Of a DNA stretch of 55,024 nucleotides, positions 17,849 to 26,067 are shown piece by piece. The number at the start of each line of letters is the position of its first letter. The first letter of the stretch is position 1. This DNA is from Winogradskyella psychrotolerans. Lineage in GTDB: Bacteria > Bacteroidota > Bacteroidia > Flavobacteriales > Flavobacteriaceae. The notes beneath the pieces were generated by a model. The model had not been told where the DNA came from. It saw only the letters and a list, made by a program, of their open reading frames with translations, and did no database searches. The stretch is taken from contig NZ_JAHKPN010000009.1 of NCBI RefSeq assembly GCF_018860545.1, forward strand, positions 1 through 55,024, read 5' to 3'. The position numbers and the translations under genes are program-made.

Positions 17849-19294
17849 ATGAAAAAACTAGCATTACACTGGAAAATTATAATCGGAATGGTTCTCGGAA
17901 TCATTTGGGCTTTAGTTTCAAGCTTAATGGGGTGGAGTCAATTTACCATTAATTGGATTGATCCTTTTGGAACCATTTTTATCAATTTATTAAAGCTTAT
18001 TGCGGTTCCTTTAGTTCTGTTTTCTATAATTAGTGGTGTTGCCAATATCGGTGACCCAAAAAGTTTAGGTCGAATGGGAGGTAAGACTTTAGGCATATAC
18101 CTTATTACGACCATTATGGCGATTTCATTAGGTTTAGTGTTAGTCAATGTATTTAAACCAGGCGAGCTCATCGATGAACAAAGTCGAATAGATAACCGTA
18201 TCAGTTATGAAATATGGGCCGCTAGTGAAGGTCATGTTATAAAAGATGGTATAAATTATCTTCAAGATCCAGCATTTTTTGAACGTGCTCAAGAGATATC
18301 GGAATTATCTAAAAGCGAATTAAAAGAAGCTGCTGTAGCCGATAAAATGGAAACCGTTAAAGACCGTAAAGATTCCACTCCTTTGCAGCCCTTAGTTGAT
18401 ATTGTTCCTAGCAATTTTTTCCATTCACTATCGAATAATGGATTAATGCTTCAAATTATATTTTTTGCCATTTTCTTTGGTGTTTGTCTATTGTTTATCC
18501 CATCAAACTCTTCTCAACCTGTGTTGAATCTAGTAAATGGAATTAATGACGTGTTTCTCAAAATGGTTGATATTGTAATGCAAGGTGCACCATTTTTTGT
18601 TTTTGCTTTGTTAGCAGGAGTGGTCAGTAAAATGGCAGGTGATGATATAGGTAAAGTTGTTGAAATTTTTAAAGGCTTAAGCTGGTATTCATTAACGGTG
18701 TTATTAGGTCTACTTTTAATGATCTTTGTTATATATCCGTTGATCTTAAAACTTTTTGTAAAACAAATTCCTTACACCGGATTTTTTAAATCCATGAGTC
18801 CTGCACAGACCTTAGCATTTTCCACATCGAGTAGTGCTGCAACCCTTCCTGTAACTATGGAGTGTGTTGAAGAGAATTTAGGTGTCAATAAAAAAATAAG
18901 CAGTTTTGTTCTGCCAATTGGAGCTACAGTGAATATGGATGGTACAAGTATGTATCAAGCCGTAGCTGTTATATTTTTGGCCCAAATGCATATGATAGAT
19001 TTAACCTTAGGTCAACAAGTTACTGTTGTTCTCACCGCAACGTTGGCATCTATCGGATCGGCAGCGGTTCCAAGTGCTGGTTTAGTAATGCTCATTATTG
19101 TGTTGAGCTCTGTAGGTTTAAATCCCGCTTGGATTGCTATTATTTTTCCAGTAGATCGTATTTTAGATATGTTTAGAACCGTGGTTAACGTCACCGGAGA
19201 TGCAACAGTGTGTTCAATCATTGCGGACGGTGAAAATATGCTTGATTATAAAGAACATGAAAATCCAACAGAAACTTTTGATCTGGATTCTTAG
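17849..19294 (+). CDS. Dicarboxylate/amino acid:cation symporter (DAACS family)
   Basis: A 481-residue sodium- or proton-coupled carrier of the GltP/GltPh/DctA family. Visible hallmarks are the hairpin-1 serine motif FSTSSSAATLPVT and the NMDGTSMYQA motif of helix 7, which together form substrate and cation sites, and a conserved C-terminal VVNVTGDATV. An inserted loop of about 75 polar residues (roughly 108-190) after the third helix is longer than in GltPh and is seen in Bacteroidetes relatives. The substrate is likely glutamate, aspartate or a C4-dicarboxylate. It lies inside the aroC cluster. Confidence 0.93.
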   Translation: MKKLALHWKIIIGMVLGIIWALVSSLMGWSQFTINWIDPFGTIFINLLKLIAVPLVLFSIISGVANIGDPKSLGRMGGKTLGIYLITTIMAISLGLVLVNVFKPGELIDEQSRIDNRISYEIWAASEGHVIKDGINYLQDPAFFERAQEISELSKSELKEAAVADKMETVKDRKDSTPLQPLVDIVPSNFFHSLSNNGLMLQIIFFAIFFGVCLLFIPSNSSQPVLNLVNGINDVFLKMVDIVMQGAPFFVFALLAGVVSKMAGDDIGKVVEIFKGLSWYSLTVLLGLLLMIFVIYPLILKLFVKQIPYTGFFKSMSPAQTLAFSTSSSAATLPVTMECVEENLGVNKKISSFVLPIGATVNMDGTSMYQAVAVIFLAQMHMIDLTLGQQVTVVLTATLASIGSAAVPSAGLVMLIIVLSSVGLNPAWIAIIFPVDRILDMFRTVVNVTGDATVCSIIADGENMLDYKEHENPTETFDLDS

Positions 19295-19335
19295 ATTTTA
19301 ATTCTAGACGTTCTCAATGAATATATATTTATAAC

Positions 19336-20151
19336 ATGAAAATAGATCAGAGTTCAAATTTAGTTTCGGTAGAGTGGCTTAAGGACAACCATAATGCCAA
19401 TAATCTAATCATTTTAGATGCTACAATTAACAAAGTGATAGATGAAGACTCTATGAGAATATCTAACGCTAGATTTGTAGATATAAAGCAAAGATTCAGT
19501 GATACGTCTGCTCCTTTTCCGAGCACGTTACCTTCAAAAGAACAATTTCAAAATGAAGCGAGAGCCATAGGAATTAACCAAGATTCTATGGTTGTCGTTT
19601 ATGATGACAAAGGCATATATTCTAGCGCCAGAGTTTGGTGGTTATTTAAAGTTTTTGGATTTGAAAATGTTGCTGTATTAGACGGAGGACTTCCGAAATG
19701 GAAAAATCACGAGTATAACATTGAAACGTATTCAGACGATACTTATGCTGAAGGTAATTTTATTGCACATTTCAATCCAACATTAATGACAGATTTTGAA
19801 GGTATTAATGAATTTTCGAACTCTGAAAATGTAGTAATCATAGACGCACGATCCGAAGCGCGCTTTAATTGTTCGGTAGACGAGCCAAGAGTTGGGTTGC
19901 GTCGTGGAACTATTCCAAATTCAATAAATTTACCATACACTGAATTATTTAATGGAAATATTTTGAAACCTATTACCGAATTATCAATAATCTTTAATAG
20001 ATTAGTGGAAGATAAAAAACCTTTAGTTTTTAGTTGTGGTTCTGGTATTACAGCTTGTATTTTAGCGTTGGCTGCCACACTTTGTAATTATACCGAATTA
20101 ATAGTCTATGATGGCTCATGGACAGAATATGGAAGTTTAACCCTAACATAA
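19336..20151 (+). CDS. Mercaptopyruvate/thiosulfate sulfurtransferase (tandem rhodanese)
   Basis: A 271-residue protein of two rhodanese domains. The C-terminal one has the active loop CGSGITA with nucleophile C234, the form typical of 3-mercaptopyruvate sulfurtransferases (SseA type) rather than the CRxGxx of thiosulfate sulfurtransferases. The N-terminal domain (VVVYDDKG, RVWWLFKVFGF) is the usual inactive one. It lies 41 bases after the symporter gene and 3 bases before the TerB-like gene. Confidence 0.92.
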   Translation: MKIDQSSNLVSVEWLKDNHNANNLIILDATINKVIDEDSMRISNARFVDIKQRFSDTSAPFPSTLPSKEQFQNEARAIGINQDSMVVVYDDKGIYSSARVWWLFKVFGFENVAVLDGGLPKWKNHEYNIETYSDDTYAEGNFIAHFNPTLMTDFEGINEFSNSENVVIIDARSEARFNCSVDEPRVGLRRGTIPNSINLPYTELFNGNILKPITELSIIFNRLVEDKKPLVFSCGSGITACILALAATLCNYTELIVYDGSWTEYGSLTLT

Positions 20152-20154
20152 GTA

Positions 20155-20490
20155 ATGAAAACAATAGATTGGACAAAAGACGAACTCGTCGCCTACATTT
20201 TACTATTTGCAGCTAATGCTGATTTAAAAGAAACACCAGAAGAGCGTGATTTTATTATCTCTAAAGTAGATAAGGAAACCTTTCAAGAAATTCATGAAGA
20301 GTTTAATAGAGATAACGACTACCAAGGTCTAAAGAAAATTACAACGAGTTTAGAGCAGCATCTTTACGATAAGGATGATATTGACCTCCTGTTAGAAGAT
20401 ATTAGAGTGTTATTTTTTATGGATGATGATTTTGATATTACCGAGCAAAACATGCTAAAATCATTGACGCGCTTGTTTAAAGCATTATAA
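20155..20490 (+). CDS. TerB-like small acidic protein
   Basis: A 111-residue acidic helical protein. The segment LLFAANADLKETPEERDFI looks like the helix-loop of TerB/DjlA-like domains, in which acidic residues bind a metal. No other tellurite-resistance (ter) genes are present, so resistance is not implied. It follows the sulfurtransferase by 3 bases and closes the aroC cluster. Confidence 0.65.
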   Translation: MKTIDWTKDELVAYILLFAANADLKETPEERDFIISKVDKETFQEIHEEFNRDNDYQGLKKITTSLEQHLYDKDDIDLLLEDIRVLFFMDDDFDITEQNMLKSLTRLFKAL

Positions 20491-20630
20491 AAAAAAGCCT
20501 CAAAACGAAAATAGGTTTACTATCAAAATTAATGATACTTACAGAAAGTTAGACAAGCTTCCTGCGAGAATTAAACTCATTCCTAACTAACAGAAGTTAG
20601 GGTTTAATTGAGCTATTTTGTTTTGAGGCT
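20488..20630 (-). terminator. Long nested hairpin between convergent genes
   Basis: Outer arms AGCCTCAAAACGAAAATAG (20496-20514) and CTATTTTGTTTTGAGGCT (20613-20630) pair over 18 bases with one bulge. Inside, AATTAAAC (20569-20576) pairs with GTTTAATT (20602-20609) and CCTAACT (20582-20588) with AGTTAGG (20595-20601). On the minus strand the outer stem runs into a T tract (20488-20496), so it can end transcription of the DUF4139 gene. The distance between arms (98 bases) is far larger than in a normal terminator, and a MITE-like origin is possible. Confidence 0.6.
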
Positions 20631-20638
20631 ATGATATG

Positions 20639-22771
20639 TTATAAGTTAACGCGTTTCCCCTTCGGAAATTTTACGGTATAGGAATGTTTAACATTTTCTG
20701 TGGCACTAGGCTTTAAATTTAATGTCCATTTTAAAATACCTTTATCTTCATCATAGCTAGAGTTCCCAGTTTCTATGTCATCAATCTTTATGGTTTTAGC
20801 CTGACTTTTAGGAATGCGATCTAAAACAGTTAATTGAATATCAGATGGTTTGTTGTTTTTAATTTCAATTTCAAAAGCTTTTTGAATCACTTTGTTATTT
20901 CCAATAAATGTAGTCTTTTTAAAATCATTAAGCTGCTTACGCTTCACAATAATATTAGGATCTACTCCAAGCGACACTGTTAAACTATCTGTTGTTGCGC
21001 TCGGATTGATGTTTGTTTTACCAGAATAACTCCCTTCAAAATACACATTCGCTTCTGCAGGTAATAAATTATACTGTTCCCAATTTCCAATTTTAGCAGT
21101 TAAGAATACATTCTCATTTAAAACAGGTGCTGCAAAATAATTGTAGGTTGCAGGCACACTGAATTTATCGATTTCAATGACAGAAATATCTCCATCAGAT
21201 GGAATATTGTGTTTTTTATTAATTTCGAATCTGGTGTTGGTGATGCCTGTTTCTACAATAATTCCTAAATCGTTAATTTTTCTATCAGACTCCTCTTTCA
21301 AAGTGATTAGTATGACACCGTTGGCTCCGCGACTTCCATACATACTTGTTGCGGCAGCATCTTTAAGAACTGAAATTTCTGAAATATGATCTGGATGAAG
21401 CTGACTTACATCTCCTGAATACGGAGCTCCATCAACAATATACAAAGGGGTAGATGCAGAATTTATACTACCAACACCTCTTATATTGACACGAGCAACT
21501 TCACCAGCTAATGCACGCGTTATTTCTTCGGTTTTAACTGAGGAAACAGCTCCTGTATATGCCTTCTTAGTTGCTGTGCCATACCCAACCACAACAACTT
21601 CATCTAAAGTATCATCATCATCTAAAGTCACATTCATAATACTAGAATGAATAGGCAATTCTTCCGTTTTCATGCCAACATAAGAATAAACAATAGTGTT
21701 ACCAGATGTCGTTTTTAGCGTATAGCGACCATCAAAATCGGTTTGTATACCGTTAGAGGTTCCTTTTTCAATAACACTCACTCCTGGTAATGGTAAACCA
21801 TCAGAAGATGATGACACAACACCAGAAACATGCTTCACTAATGGATTGTACTTATAATTATAACTTCTAGTTGCACGTTGCGATTGGTAATTACTATAAG
21901 CACTTATAAAGTTCAAATACTTAGGGTTTACAACGGGTTTTTCGTTATTAGTGTTGGGATCACTTGTTGATAAAACTAAGTCAACATCTGTCCAGTCGCA
22001 ACCAGAATTCTGAAAGACATGTGCTTTATATTCTAAACTAATTGGGCTATTAATTTTATCTGCTTTTAAATCGTAAATAGGAAACCAACCTGCATTTTTG
22101 ATGTTGTATTTGAGTTTCAATTGTAATGCGGTTGCGGTATCAGTATTCAATTTTAATGTAATTTCACCGGTTTGTACTTTTTCATCAACATTTAATTCTA
22201 CTAATTGTTTAGTAATGTCAGCTTTGGATTCTTCATACTTTTCAATTTCGGAATTCGATTTGTTAATATCAATTTTTAATTCTGTAATACGCGTTCTATA
22301 ATAGGTCGCAAAAGTTTTAAGCTTTTCTAAACTTACAACTTCAGATGCATTACCTAATTTCTTATTGTTTTGAATAAGACTTAATTCTTCATTATAACCA
22401 GCAATTAAATGATATTGTTGTTGAATCTTTGCATCTAAATTTTTCAAGTCCTTTTGCAACTGAGTGATGGAATCGTTTTGCTTTTGTTTAGATAAATAAT
22501 TGATGCCATAATTAATCGATAGAATGGAAGCATCTTTTAATCCTGAAATCTGAATGCTGCTTTCTTCAATGTATGGTGATAAACTACTAAATGTGATTTC
22601 AGATTTTCCTGAATTGAGTTTTACCGAAGATTCTCTATTAATTTCTGCTCCATCTAAATATACGGTTACCGTTTTTATTTTACTTGGTTGCTGAAATGCA
22701 TAGCTCAATTGTGCTATTAATATTATGAAGAATACTAGAAGTGTTTTTAGAAGTTTTGATGTGGTGGTCAT
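20639..22771 (-). CDS. DUF4139 (MuiA-like) protein with inserted carboxypeptidase-regulatory and TonB-plug domains
   Basis: A 710-residue exported protein with a signal peptide (residues 1-25). Residues 30-130 match the DUF4140 N-terminal domain of mucoidy-inhibitor MuiA-like proteins (VTVYLDGAEINRES), residues 85-200 are a coiled coil, and a DUF4139 beta domain starts near 205 (YNIKNAGWFPIYDLKAD). At about residues 290-500 a block typical of SusC-like TonB-dependent receptors is inserted: a CarboxypepD_reg_2 domain (GLPLPGVSVIEKGTS), a TonB-box-like LDEVVVVGYG and a plug domain (IRGVGSINSASTPLYIVDG, ATSMYGSRGANGVILIT). DUF4139 then resumes and runs to the end. There is no receptor barrel. 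The frame is continuous, with a promoter upstream and a hairpin terminator downstream, so this is a real fusion. Role unknown; an envelope location is likely. Confidence 0.85.
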   Translation of the reverse strand: MTTTSKLLKTLLVFFIILIAQLSYAFQQPSKIKTVTVYLDGAEINRESSVKLNSGKSEITFSSLSPYIEESSIQISGLKDASILSINYGINYLSKQKQNDSITQLQKDLKNLDAKIQQQYHLIAGYNEELSLIQNNKKLGNASEVVSLEKLKTFATYYRTRITELKIDINKSNSEIEKYEESKADITKQLVELNVDEKVQTGEITLKLNTDTATALQLKLKYNIKNAGWFPIYDLKADKINSPISLEYKAHVFQNSGCDWTDVDLVLSTSDPNTNNEKPVVNPKYLNFISAYSNYQSQRATRSYNYKYNPLVKHVSGVVSSSSDGLPLPGVSVIEKGTSNGIQTDFDGRYTLKTTSGNTIVYSYVGMKTEELPIHSSIMNVTLDDDDTLDEVVVVGYGTATKKAYTGAVSSVKTEEITRALAGEVARVNIRGVGSINSASTPLYIVDGAPYSGDVSQLHPDHISEISVLKDAAATSMYGSRGANGVILITLKEESDRKINDLGIIVETGITNTRFEINKKHNIPSDGDISVIEIDKFSVPATYNYFAAPVLNENVFLTAKIGNWEQYNLLPAEANVYFEGSYSGKTNINPSATTDSLTVSLGVDPNIIVKRKQLNDFKKTTFIGNNKVIQKAFEIEIKNNKPSDIQLTVLDRIPKSQAKTIKIDDIETGNSSYDEDKGILKWTLNLKPSATENVKHSYTVKFPKGKRVNL

Positions 22772-22791
22772 AAGATAGAATATTGTTTGCT

Positions 22792-22799
22792 CAAACTTA
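22792..22799 (-). promoter_or_regulatory. Bacteroidetes -7 box for DUF4139 gene
   Basis: On the minus strand this reads TAAGTTTG, a full match to TAnnTTTG, about 20 bases before the start codon. No clear -33 TTTG is present. Confidence 0.5.
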
Positions 22800-23144
22800 T
22801 GGCAATGCTGTTTATATTAAAATCCTAAATGAGTGAAGTCGTGTTTACAGGAAGTGAAAGGATCTTATGACTTAGTAAGACAATGACTACGAAAACGTCA
22901 TTGGTAGATATAATTTGCATTTTTTAAACCCAAATCAATATTTCAGGTGGTTATATCGAGTTTTTTATGTAAGTTTTTAAGATGATTATATATTTACAGT
23001 ATCAAAATAATGTGCTATTAATCAATTATTTATTATCCCTCATCATAAAAAATTGAAACTTATTTTTTTGTTTAAATTAAATTAGTTTTAAGTAAGTTGT
23101 TAATTTAATAGAAGCCTTTTCAATTGGTTATGGAAAGGCTTTTT
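22800..23144. other. Gene-free interval with hairpins and a plus-strand terminator
   Basis: No ORF of credible length is seen. CAATGAC (22881-22887) and GTCATTG (22897-22903) form a perfect 7-bp hairpin. At 23113-23143 a stem AGCCTTT / AAAGGCT is followed by T7 on the plus strand, which is the form of an intrinsic terminator, yet no plus-strand gene lies upstream within 2.3 kb. The interval may hold a small RNA, or the hairpin may serve the minus-strand DCC gene poorly. Confidence 0.4.
23113..23143 (+). terminator. Orphan intrinsic terminator
   Basis: AGCCTTT and AAAGGCT pair around a 14-base loop and are followed by TTTTTTT on the plus strand. The nearest genes on both sides are on the minus strand, on which the stem lacks a T run. 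Confidence 0.55.
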
Positions 23145-23564
23145 TTATGTTAAAAATTTAGATTTTAACTCAGGGGTCGGAATCATACAGGATTCTTTTT
23201 TTCCATACCATTTATAGCGATGTTTAGCAATATAAGTGTATACCCAATTTCTAATAAACCCTGGCACAATTAAAAAGATGGATAATAGGTTCGTCGGAAA
23301 TCTCAATTGACTAGCCACGAATAGTGCAGCCGTAGATTTATAAGTTAATTTATCTTTCTTAGGATTGTAGAGTAAAATAGAATCTGTTTCTTCAGTATCA
23401 ATATTGAATTTATTAATAATAGTTTTACCGATGTCGCTTTGTAAAGGAGCAAACAAAAAATTTTCATTTTTATCGCGTTTTATGACGTATAATACGCTTG
23501 AGTTACAAAGGTTGCAAACCCCATCAAAGAGTATTAGTTGTTTGTTATTTGGTATATCTATCAT
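23145..23564 (-). CDS. DCC-family thiol-disulfide oxidoreductase-like protein (DUF393)
   Basis: A 139-residue protein with the N-terminal signature LFDGVCNLCNSSV, in which the Asp-x2-Cys-x2-Cys (C17, C20) gives the DCC family its name. The thioredoxin-like fold and redox role are predicted from the family; no substrate is known. Length is normal. A REP-like repeat lies directly upstream of its start. Confidence 0.88.
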   Translation of the reverse strand: MIDIPNNKQLILFDGVCNLCNSSVLYVIKRDKNENFLFAPLQSDIGKTIINKFNIDTEETDSILLYNPKKDKLTYKSTAALFVASQLRFPTNLLSIFLIVPGFIRNWVYTYIAKHRYKWYGKKESCMIPTPELKSKFLT

Positions 23565-23570
23565 TATTTA

Positions 23571-23646
23571 TCATTCTTGCGAAGGCAGAGATATATTTTA
23601 AGCCTGTGATTCTAATTTGTGGATTCCTGCCTACGCAGAAATGACA
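23571..23646. repeat. REP-like palindromic element
   Basis: Arms TCATTCTTGCGAAGGCAG (23571-23588) and CTGCCTACGCAGAAATGA (23627-23644) are inverted copies with 15 of 18 positions matching around a 38-base centre. This is the familiar flavobacterial dispersed repeat built on TGCGAAGGCAG. GC content is well above the flanks. Confidence 0.7.
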
Positions 23647-23761
23647 AAATATAACAAAGATAAGTTATATGGCTATAAGGCATTTAAAAAAGAGATTAAA
23701 TCCACTCCTTTTGAAAGCTCTAATAATATGTCTAGCAAAATAATTGAAGACTTCTAATTGA

Positions 23762-25930
23762 TTATTTCTTCATAGCTTCAACTAATTCCAATTGATCCAA
23801 GCTAACGTTAGTAGTAAACATACCATAATTAACGTTGGCTTTGCCTTTTTCAATAGAATCAATACTACCAACAGCACGTCCATCCTGCATACGAACACGG
23901 TCACCAACACGTATTATTGGTTTAGGCTTTTCGACTTTAGCTTCTTTTTTCTTAGCCGCTTTTTTCTTCTTACGGATAACTTCAACCTTCTTTTCAGCCT
24001 CTTGTTTTACCTGTTTTTCTTTATGTTTTTCGGCGCGTTTTTGTTTGGCTGATAGTTTTTTTCGTTTTGAATTTTCAATCTGAACCAAACGGAATAATTC
24101 CGCCATTAATTCGCGTTTCTTTTTATCTTCAAAATACTTTTCAGAGATATCATTCACTTTCTGACCCAAGTAAATTAAACGCTGATTTGAATCGTATAAT
24201 TCTTGAAAACTCTCTAATTTCTTTTGAACTTTAGCGTTTACTTCTTCAAGTTTATCGGCTTCAGAGATTTTCTTCTTTTCATTTTCTTTGAGTGAGCGTT
24301 CGGTACGCTCTAATTTGCTTCGTTCTTTTTGAAGCTTCGCAATAGTAGCATCGAACCGAACTTTACCACGTTCAATCTTCTTTTTAGATTTATTGATTAA
24401 ACTATACGGAATTCCATTTTTTTGTGCGACTTCGAAGGTGAAAGAACTTCCGGCTTGCCCAACCACCAACTTATACATCGGTTCTAAAGTTTTCTCATTA
24501 AAAAGCATATTAGCATTTTCAATATGAGGAAGCTCGTTAGCGAGTAATTTTAAGTTTGAATAATGGGTCGTAATAATTCCGAAAGCTTCACGCTCATAAA
24601 AGACTTCTAAAAAAGTTTCCGCTAAAGCACCTCCTAATTCCGGGTCACTTCCTGTTCCAAATTCATCGATCAAAAACAAGGTTTTATGATTACACTTTTT
24701 TAGAAAATAATTCATCTGCTTAAGACGGTAGCTATAGGTACTTAGATGATTTTCGATGGATTGATTGTCACCAATATCACTTAAAATTCTATCAAACAAA
24801 CAGACATAACTGCGCTCATGTACAGGTATCAGCATACCACTTTGTAACATGGTTTGCAATAAACCAACGGTTTTTAGAGTAATACTTTTTCCTCCAGCAT
24901 TAGGTCCAGAAATAACAATTATTCGACTGTCTTTTTTTAAGCCAATGGTTTGCGGAAATGTTTTTTCACCTTTTTCTTTATTATTTAAATAGAGTAGTGG
25001 GTGATAAGCATCGCGCAAATACATACTGCGTTCTTTTGAAAATTCTGGCAGAATAGCATTCATGCTTTGTGCATATTTTGCTTTAGCAGAAATAACATCA
25101 ATTTGCGTTAAAAATGTTTGATACTTATGAAGTAGCGGTAAGAATTCACGAATATAATCTGTTAATTCTTTCAAGATTTTAATAACCTCTTCTTTTTCCT
25201 CGTACTCTAAATTATTGAGTTCTCTAGTGTGCTGAAGTGTGGTTTCTGGTTCAATATAAACAATACTACCTGTTTTACTGCCTCCCATTATCGCACCTCT
25301 TACTTTTCTACGATACATGGCTTTTACAGCTAAAACACGCTTGTTTTCTACAACAGACTCTCTAATATCATCTAAATAATCTAAGTTGTGATAGGTATTT
25401 AAGGCTGAAGAAAAACTACTGTTTATTTTCCCTTTTAGTATGTTTATAGATTTTCGTAAGTTGGAAAGAAGGGGGGAAGCATTATCTTTAATATCACCAA
25501 AACGATCTACGACGGCATCGACTTGTTCAATAATAAGCGTACTTATTTCAATATAATTACTGAATTGATACAGTTGCGGATAATACTCTTCAAACTTCTT
25601 TAAGAACTTTAAAATAGTATTTACTGTGAGTGACATGCCTACTAATTTCTGTAAACTTGAAACTTCTAAATACGTATTTTCAATCTTTAATAGTTTTAAT
25701 TCTTTAGCAATAGTTTCAAAACCATGATTCGGAATTCGATTTTCATTTTCAAACGAAGATAAATATTCGTTGACGAAAATAAGCTCGCGCTTTAGTTGTT
25801 CTTCGGCTTTAAATGGAAGAATATTCATAATAGCTTCTTTACCTAAAGCTGTAATGGCATGTGTACTAACTTGATTTAAAACCGTAAAAAACTCAAGGTC
25901 GTTTAAAGTTTTTTCATGAATATTTATCAT
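23762..25930 (-). CDS. mutS2: MutS2-family ATPase without Smr domain
   Basis: A 722-residue MutS2 protein. It has the MutS-type ABC ATPase with Walker A GPNAGGKS (near residue 340), Walker B LFLIDEFGTGSDPE and the following switch ITTHYSNLK. A long Lys/Glu-rich coiled coil covers residues 505-655. The C terminus ends in a small KOW-like beta domain (RVGDRVRMQDGRAVGSI) and lacks the Smr nuclease domain that ends most MutS2 proteins. Bacillus MutS2 acts in ribosome rescue and elsewhere MutS2 suppresses recombination; without Smr the nuclease function is doubtful. A TAnnTTTG box is just upstream. Confidence 0.92.
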   Translation of the reverse strand: MINIHEKTLNDLEFFTVLNQVSTHAITALGKEAIMNILPFKAEEQLKRELIFVNEYLSSFENENRIPNHGFETIAKELKLLKIENTYLEVSSLQKLVGMSLTVNTILKFLKKFEEYYPQLYQFSNYIEISTLIIEQVDAVVDRFGDIKDNASPLLSNLRKSINILKGKINSSFSSALNTYHNLDYLDDIRESVVENKRVLAVKAMYRRKVRGAIMGGSKTGSIVYIEPETTLQHTRELNNLEYEEKEEVIKILKELTDYIREFLPLLHKYQTFLTQIDVISAKAKYAQSMNAILPEFSKERSMYLRDAYHPLLYLNNKEKGEKTFPQTIGLKKDSRIIVISGPNAGGKSITLKTVGLLQTMLQSGMLIPVHERSYVCLFDRILSDIGDNQSIENHLSTYSYRLKQMNYFLKKCNHKTLFLIDEFGTGSDPELGGALAETFLEVFYEREAFGIITTHYSNLKLLANELPHIENANMLFNEKTLEPMYKLVVGQAGSSFTFEVAQKNGIPYSLINKSKKKIERGKVRFDATIAKLQKERSKLERTERSLKENEKKKISEADKLEEVNAKVQKKLESFQELYDSNQRLIYLGQKVNDISEKYFEDKKKRELMAELFRLVQIENSKRKKLSAKQKRAEKHKEKQVKQEAEKKVEVIRKKKKAAKKKEAKVEKPKPIIRVGDRVRMQDGRAVGSIDSIEKGKANVNYGMFTTNVSLDQLELVEAMKK

Positions 25931-25958
25931 GTAATTTTCTTTCTTTTTTAAAGCAATA

Positions 25959-25966
25959 CAAATTTA
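25959..25966 (-). promoter_or_regulatory. Bacteroidetes -7 box for mutS2
   Basis: On the minus strand this reads TAAATTTG (TAnnTTTG), leaving a leader of about 22 bases. No clear -33 element. Confidence 0.5.
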
Positions 25967-26039
25967 GGGTAAAAGTGGCTATATGCCTAATACTGTAAAG
26001 TGCTTTTGTTTAATACTTACATTATTATAGATGTTTCTT

Positions 26040-26047
26040 TATTTTTG
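26040..26047 (+). promoter_or_regulatory. Bacteroidetes -7 box for ung
   Basis: TATTTTTG matches TAnnTTTG and lies 20 bases before the ung start codon, so the leader would be very short. Confidence 0.5.
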
Positions 26048-26067
26048 AATTTTAAATCGACCGATAC

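Noticed and set aside
19743..20078. 111-codon ORF antisense to the sulfurtransferase
   Set aside because: Overlaps the rhodanese active-site region and has no features of its own.
20155..20490. TerB-like gene as evidence of a tellurite/stress resistance island
   Set aside because: No other ter genes are present and the gene is the last of a metabolic cluster.
23792..24083. Two plus-strand ORFs rich in Phe, Leu and Ser opposite mutS2
   Set aside because: They are antisense shadows of the Lys/Glu coiled coil of MutS2, which reads as Phe/Leu/Ser on the other strand; no start signal or promoter.
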